From: an uncultured Oscillospiraceae bacterium
Lineage (GTDB): Bacteria; Bacillota; Clostridia; Oscillospirales; Oscillospiraceae
DNA: 17,179 nucleotides
Assembly: GCA_934668605.1 (NCBI GenBank)
Contig: CAKUNY010000024.1
Location: 1 to 17,179 of the forward strand
Direction: 5' to 3'
Positions 14,333-17,179 of this stretch are shown here, piece by piece. The stretch's first letter is position 1, and the number at the start of each line of letters is the position of its first letter. The notes under the pieces were generated by a model. It had not been told where the DNA came from. It ran no database searches and saw only the letters and a program-made list of their open reading frames with translations. A program made the translations under genes and the position numbers.

Positions 14333-14875
14333 TTAATTTTCTGTTTGCAGACGTAAAAGATGTTCCTTTGCCAGCGCGTAAACCCCGTCAAAATTGACAT
14401 GCGGATTATAGACGGCCTCTAAGTCGTCATGAAGCCGTTTGGCCTCGGCGAGGGCTTTGTAGGCGATGGCGTACTGCGCGCGGTATTTTGCCGTTAACTC
14501 CGCGAGCGCCTCGCGCTTTGGCCGCAGCGCCGCGACATCGTAGAACTGCCCGAGGTCTAAATACGCGCCCGAAGCCGCCGGGAGCGCGACATCGAGAATG
14601 TGCGGGCTTGTGCCGTCGGCATAGGCAACGTGCCACGCAGGGATGAACACGCCATCCAAAGAATCGGGGTCGCCCGAGCAGATGACATACTCCACGTCCA
14701 GCCCCGCGTCCTCGGCCGCCTTGCCGATTTTTTTCATGAAGCTTGACTTGCCGCAGCCGGGGCCGCCCTTGATGACGTATAGGAAGTTTCCGCTTTCCGG
14801 CTTGCAGAACTCCTCGTAGAGAGAAACGAAGCCCTTGCCTGTGTTCGCGCCGAGAAAATACCGCCTGACCGCCAT
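14333..14875 (-). CDS. P-loop ATPase family protein, half-size (PRK06851-like)
   Basis: 180 residues. A Walker A motif GGPGCGKSS (37-45) follows an N-terminal RRYFLGANTGKGFVSLYEEF (4-23), and a SGDPDSLDGVFIP stretch (67-79) is followed by ADGTSPHILD (86-95). This pattern matches, from memory, the uncharacterised nucleotide-binding proteins annotated as PRK06851, which are about twice this length with a repeated P-loop half. Only one half is present: the frame ends with a normal stop and no second half lies downstream, where the gpmI promoter begins at once. The C-terminal part (about 117-180) is helical. Function unknown; an NTP-dependent cytoplasmic role is all the sequence supports. The start has AGGTGAGG upstream. 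It lies 43 nt after the recG terminator, with no clear promoter of its own, so it may depend on read-through. Confidence 0.75.
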   Translation of the reverse strand: MAVRRYFLGANTGKGFVSLYEEFCKPESGNFLYVIKGGPGCGKSSFMKKIGKAAEDAGLDVEYVICSGDPDSLDGVFIPAWHVAYADGTSPHILDVALPAASGAYLDLGQFYDVAALRPKREALAELTAKYRAQYAIAYKALAEAKRLHDDLEAVYNPHVNFDGVYALAKEHLLRLQTEN

Positions 14876-14918
14876 GAAAAAACCTCACCTTCTAAAAAGA
14901 TTACGGCTTAGGATATGC

Positions 14919-14956
14919 AAAAGCGCTCCGGATTGTGCATGGACAATCCGGAGCGC
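14919..14956 (-). terminator. Intrinsic terminator of recG
   Basis: A perfect 14-bp stem, 14923-14936 with 14943-14956, closes on a 6-nt loop. On the minus strand TTTT (14922-14919) follows the stem. It begins 19 nt after the recG stop codon. Confidence 0.88.
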
Positions 14957-14974
14957 GGAAATATAGGTGGGAGT

Positions 14975-17020
14975 TTAATTGAGAGCGAGATCGCTTTGCC
15001 GGAACAGGGCCTGCACGCGCGCGCGAAGGGCGGCGCATTCGGGCTGTTCCAGCGTTTCGGCGCCGCGGATCTCTTCGCCCGCCGCCTGCTTCGCTTCCAT
15101 GAGCGTCTGCATGTCGAGCTGCAAATCGGCGACCTTGAAAAGCGGCAGGCCGTGCTGCCGGCTTCCCAGAAAATCGCCGGGGCCGCGCAGGGCGAGGTCT
15201 TCCTCCGCAATTTTGAAGCCGTCGGTCGTGGCGCAGAGGGCTTTGAGACGCCTGCGGGTCTGCTCATTCCGGTTTCCGGAGACGAGGACGCAATACGACT
15301 GCGCGCTGCCGCGTCCGACGCGGCCTCTTAACTGGTGGAGCTGCGAAAGACCGAAGCGGTCTGCGTTCTCGATCACCATCAGCGTCGCGTTCGGCACATC
15401 CACGCCGACCTCTACGACCGTGGTCGCGACGAGAATGTCCGTTTCTCCGCGCGAAAACGCGCCCAGCGCCGCATCCTTTTCCGCCTGCTTCATTTTGCCG
15501 TGTAAAAGTCCCACGCGCCGGTGCGGGAAAACGGCCTGCCGGAGGGCCTGCGCGAAGCTCTCGGCGGATTTGAGACTGTCTAAGTCGGATTCTTCGACCG
15601 TGGGGCAGACAATGTAGACCTGATGGGATTGCTCGCACTGCTTTTCGATGAAGGCGTTGAGCCTTTGGCGCTTGTCTTCGCCGATCAGGAACGTGTCGAC
15701 CGGGAGACGACCGGGCGGAAGCTCATGAATGACGGAAACGTCCAGATCGCCGTAGGCGATGAGCGCGAGGGTTCTCGGGATGGGCGTTGCGGACATGACC
15801 AGAAGGTGCGGCGCTTGCGCCTTGGAAGAAAGCGCGGCTCTCTGCGCCACGCCGAAGCGGTGCTGCTCATCGCAGACGACGAGGGCAAGGTCATGAAACG
15901 TCACATCCTGCGTAATAAGCGCGTGCGTGCCGACGATGATCTGGGCGCTGCCGTCTGCAATTTCCGCTTTCCGCTGCCGCTTCTGCGCGGCAGTGAGCGA
16001 GCCTGTCATGAGAGCTACGGAAATCCCGAGCGGGGAAAAGAGCTTTTTCAGAGACTGCGCGTGCTGCTCGGCGAGAATCTCGGTCGGCGCCATGAAGGCC
16101 GCCTGATGGCCGTTTTGCACCACACAGAAGCACGCCGCCGCCGCGACCATCGTCTTGCCGCTTCCGACGTCTCCCTGCACGAGCCGGTTCATGGGGCGGC
16201 AGGACGCGAGGTCTTGCAGAATGTCGTCGATGGCCGACTGCTGGGCGCGGGTGAGCGTGAAGGGGAGAAGCGCATAAAACGGCTCCATATGGCGTGTGTC
16301 CATCGGTGTGACCCGGAGCGCATCGCGCTGGGTGCGGATGGCGGCAAGACCCGCGGAGAAGATGAAAAATTCCTCGAAGACGAGCCGCCTGCGCGCCTTT
16401 TGCAGATCAGCAAATGATGCGGGAAGGTGCACCGTCTCATAGGCAAAGCGCGCCGAACATAGATCATAGCGGCTCTGCACGGCCTGCGGCAGAATGTCCG
16501 GAAGAGAATCCAGGCACGCATCCAGCGCTTGCCGCACGCACGCGCCAATGAGCTTGTTGGTGATGCCGGCAGTGAGGGGGTAGATGGGAAGGATCCGGCC
16601 GGTCACGATGCCGGGCGCATCGGCGCGTTCAAAGGCGGGGTTCTGCATCTGATGGCCGTACCCCTCGCGGGTAGCGCCATAGAAGCGGTAGCTCTCGCCG
16701 TAAACGAGCTGGTCTTTGACATAGGGCTGGTTAAAAAAGACGAGATCGACCCTTCCCGTCGCGTCCGCCACGCGAACCTTCACCAGCTCCATGCCCTTGC
16801 GGATGCGGGAAAGCTGCGGCTGGGAGATGACCATCGCCTCAAAGCAGGCGGGCTCGGCGGGTGTCAGCTCCGCGATGGGAAGAAGGCGCGTCCGGTCCTC
16901 ATAGTCCCGCGGGAAGAAGGCGATGAGATCATAGAGCGTTTCGATGTGTAATTTTGCAAGCTGCTTTGCCCGCACTGCGCCGACGCCCCTGAGCGCCGTG
17001 ACCGGGGAAAATAGATCCAT
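14975..17020 (-). CDS. recG: ATP-dependent DNA helicase RecG
   Basis: 681 residues, the normal length. The N-terminal wedge/OB domain (about 55-150) precedes the helicase core: Walker A GDVGSGKT (283-290), motif Ia APTEILAEQHA (311-321), DEQH box (384-387) followed by RFG, SATPIPRT (410-417), and a C-terminal helicase lobe ending in QLRGRVGRG, then the TRG-like GPGDFLGSRQHG segment. Known: RecG unwinds branched DNA, reverses stalled forks and processes Holliday junctions during repair and replication restart. The ATG at 17020 gives the standard N-terminus with the helix-hairpin-helix-like ALRGVGAVRAKQLAKL (9-24). A purine-rich GGCGGTGAGGAG precedes it. Own promoter and terminator. It lies downstream of the probable rpsT; in Bacillus recG is near yloU-yloV, here about 4 kb away with other genes between. 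Confidence 0.97.
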   Translation of the reverse strand: MDLFSPVTALRGVGAVRAKQLAKLHIETLYDLIAFFPRDYEDRTRLLPIAELTPAEPACFEAMVISQPQLSRIRKGMELVKVRVADATGRVDLVFFNQPYVKDQLVYGESYRFYGATREGYGHQMQNPAFERADAPGIVTGRILPIYPLTAGITNKLIGACVRQALDACLDSLPDILPQAVQSRYDLCSARFAYETVHLPASFADLQKARRRLVFEEFFIFSAGLAAIRTQRDALRVTPMDTRHMEPFYALLPFTLTRAQQSAIDDILQDLASCRPMNRLVQGDVGSGKTMVAAAACFCVVQNGHQAAFMAPTEILAEQHAQSLKKLFSPLGISVALMTGSLTAAQKRQRKAEIADGSAQIIVGTHALITQDVTFHDLALVVCDEQHRFGVAQRAALSSKAQAPHLLVMSATPIPRTLALIAYGDLDVSVIHELPPGRLPVDTFLIGEDKRQRLNAFIEKQCEQSHQVYIVCPTVEESDLDSLKSAESFAQALRQAVFPHRRVGLLHGKMKQAEKDAALGAFSRGETDILVATTVVEVGVDVPNATLMVIENADRFGLSQLHQLRGRVGRGSAQSYCVLVSGNRNEQTRRRLKALCATTDGFKIAEEDLALRGPGDFLGSRQHGLPLFKVADLQLDMQTLMEAKQAAGEEIRGAETLEQPECAALRARVQALFRQSDLALN

Positions 17021-17048
17021 CTCCTCACCGCCTTTTGTTATCTACTAT

Positions 17049-17077
17049 AGTATATCGAATGTATGTTCCGGATGCAA
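17049..17077 (-). promoter_or_regulatory. Sigma-A type promoter of recG
   Basis: On the minus strand TTGCAT (17077-17072), a 17-nt spacer and TATACT (17054-17049). The start codon lies 28 nt after the -10 box. Confidence 0.7.
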
Positions 17078-17082
17078 GCGCG

Positions 17083-17116
17083 AAAAAGCCCTCCGAAGAG
17101 CGTCTTCGGAGGGCTT
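17083..17116 (-). terminator. Intrinsic terminator after the probable rpsT
   Basis: A 14-bp stem (17086-17099 with 17103-17116) closes on GCG. On the minus strand TTTTT (17087-17083) follows. It lies 13 nt after the stop codon of the gene at the right edge and just upstream of the recG promoter. Confidence 0.9.
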
Positions 17117-17129
17117 ACATTCGGCAAAA

Positions 17130-17179
17130 TTAGGCCAGCTCGTTCATCTTCAGGGTAATGCTGCTCTTCTTGCGGGCAG
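17130..17179 (-). CDS. rpsT: Probable 30S ribosomal protein S20, C-terminal end only
   Basis: Only the last 16 codons are inside the window. They read ARKKSSITLKMNELA before the TAA stop, which matches the conserved C-terminus of bacterial S20 (AARKKSxLTLKMNxLA type in Clostridia). S20 binds 16S rRNA in the body of the small subunit early in assembly. A strong terminator follows directly. The assignment rests on a short stretch and the remainder lies outside. Confidence 0.72.
   Translation of the reverse strand, partial: ARKKSSITLKMNELA

Noticed and set aside
12675..14336. A 553-codon open frame on the plus strand across gpmI
   Set aside because: gpmI on the other strand is complete with all motifs; the antisense frame is rich in Val/Asp/Arg/His, as expected for a shadow.
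1..17179. tRNA, rRNA, riboswitch, CRISPR array, insertion sequence or prophage
   Set aside because: No cloverleaf, spaced direct-repeat array, transposase, integrase or known aptamer core was seen in the intergenic regions, all of which are shorter than about 215 nt.

Overview
The window looks like an ordinary chromosomal segment of a high-GC member of the Clostridia (Firmicutes). An Oscillospirales-type gut anaerobe is my best guess. The reasons are strong GGAGG-type ribosome binding sites, sigma-A type promoters with 17-nt spacers, the Firmicutes gene pair yloU-yloV (Asp23 family plus fatty-acid kinase family), a LytR-CpsA-Psr protein, HtrA with a membrane anchor, and a TrkA-C/GntR regulator. 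I see no phage genes, transposases, tRNAs, rRNAs or CRISPR arrays, and no gene-free stretch longer than about 215 nt.

Left part (1-2439, minus strand): a DUF362/ferredoxin-like Fe-S protein, then an acyl-CoA synthetase cut by the window edge. Each has its own promoter, and the acyl-CoA synthetase carries a perfect palindrome at its predicted transcription start. The stretch 2440-2622 is a divergent promoter region.

Middle left (2550-6990, plus strand): a LytR-CpsA-Psr cell-wall ligase with an unusually long charged cytoplasmic N-terminus is followed after 4 nt by a YbaK/ProX-type trans-editing deacylase, and a terminator closes the pair. A strong promoter then drives a GntR-type DNA-binding protein fused to an RCK_C (TrkA-C) domain. 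This architecture is the one of BusR, the c-di-AMP-responsive repressor of osmolyte uptake. It sits directly upstream of a sodium:solute symporter of the SSS family. This two-gene module is the most interesting part of the window: a candidate second-messenger-controlled Na+-coupled osmolyte importer.

Middle (7165-10853): a membrane-anchored HtrA-type serine protease on the plus strand converges with the minus-strand yloU-yloV operon. A long 18-bp stem with T-runs on both sides serves as a terminator for both.

Right part (11013-17179, all minus strand): reading leftwards from the right edge, the 3' end of a probable rpsT (S20), then recG, a half-size P-loop ATPase, gpmI (cofactor-independent phosphoglycerate mutase), and a large predicted lipoprotein of unknown function with a C-terminal alpha-helical region. 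Most of these units have their own promoter and terminator.
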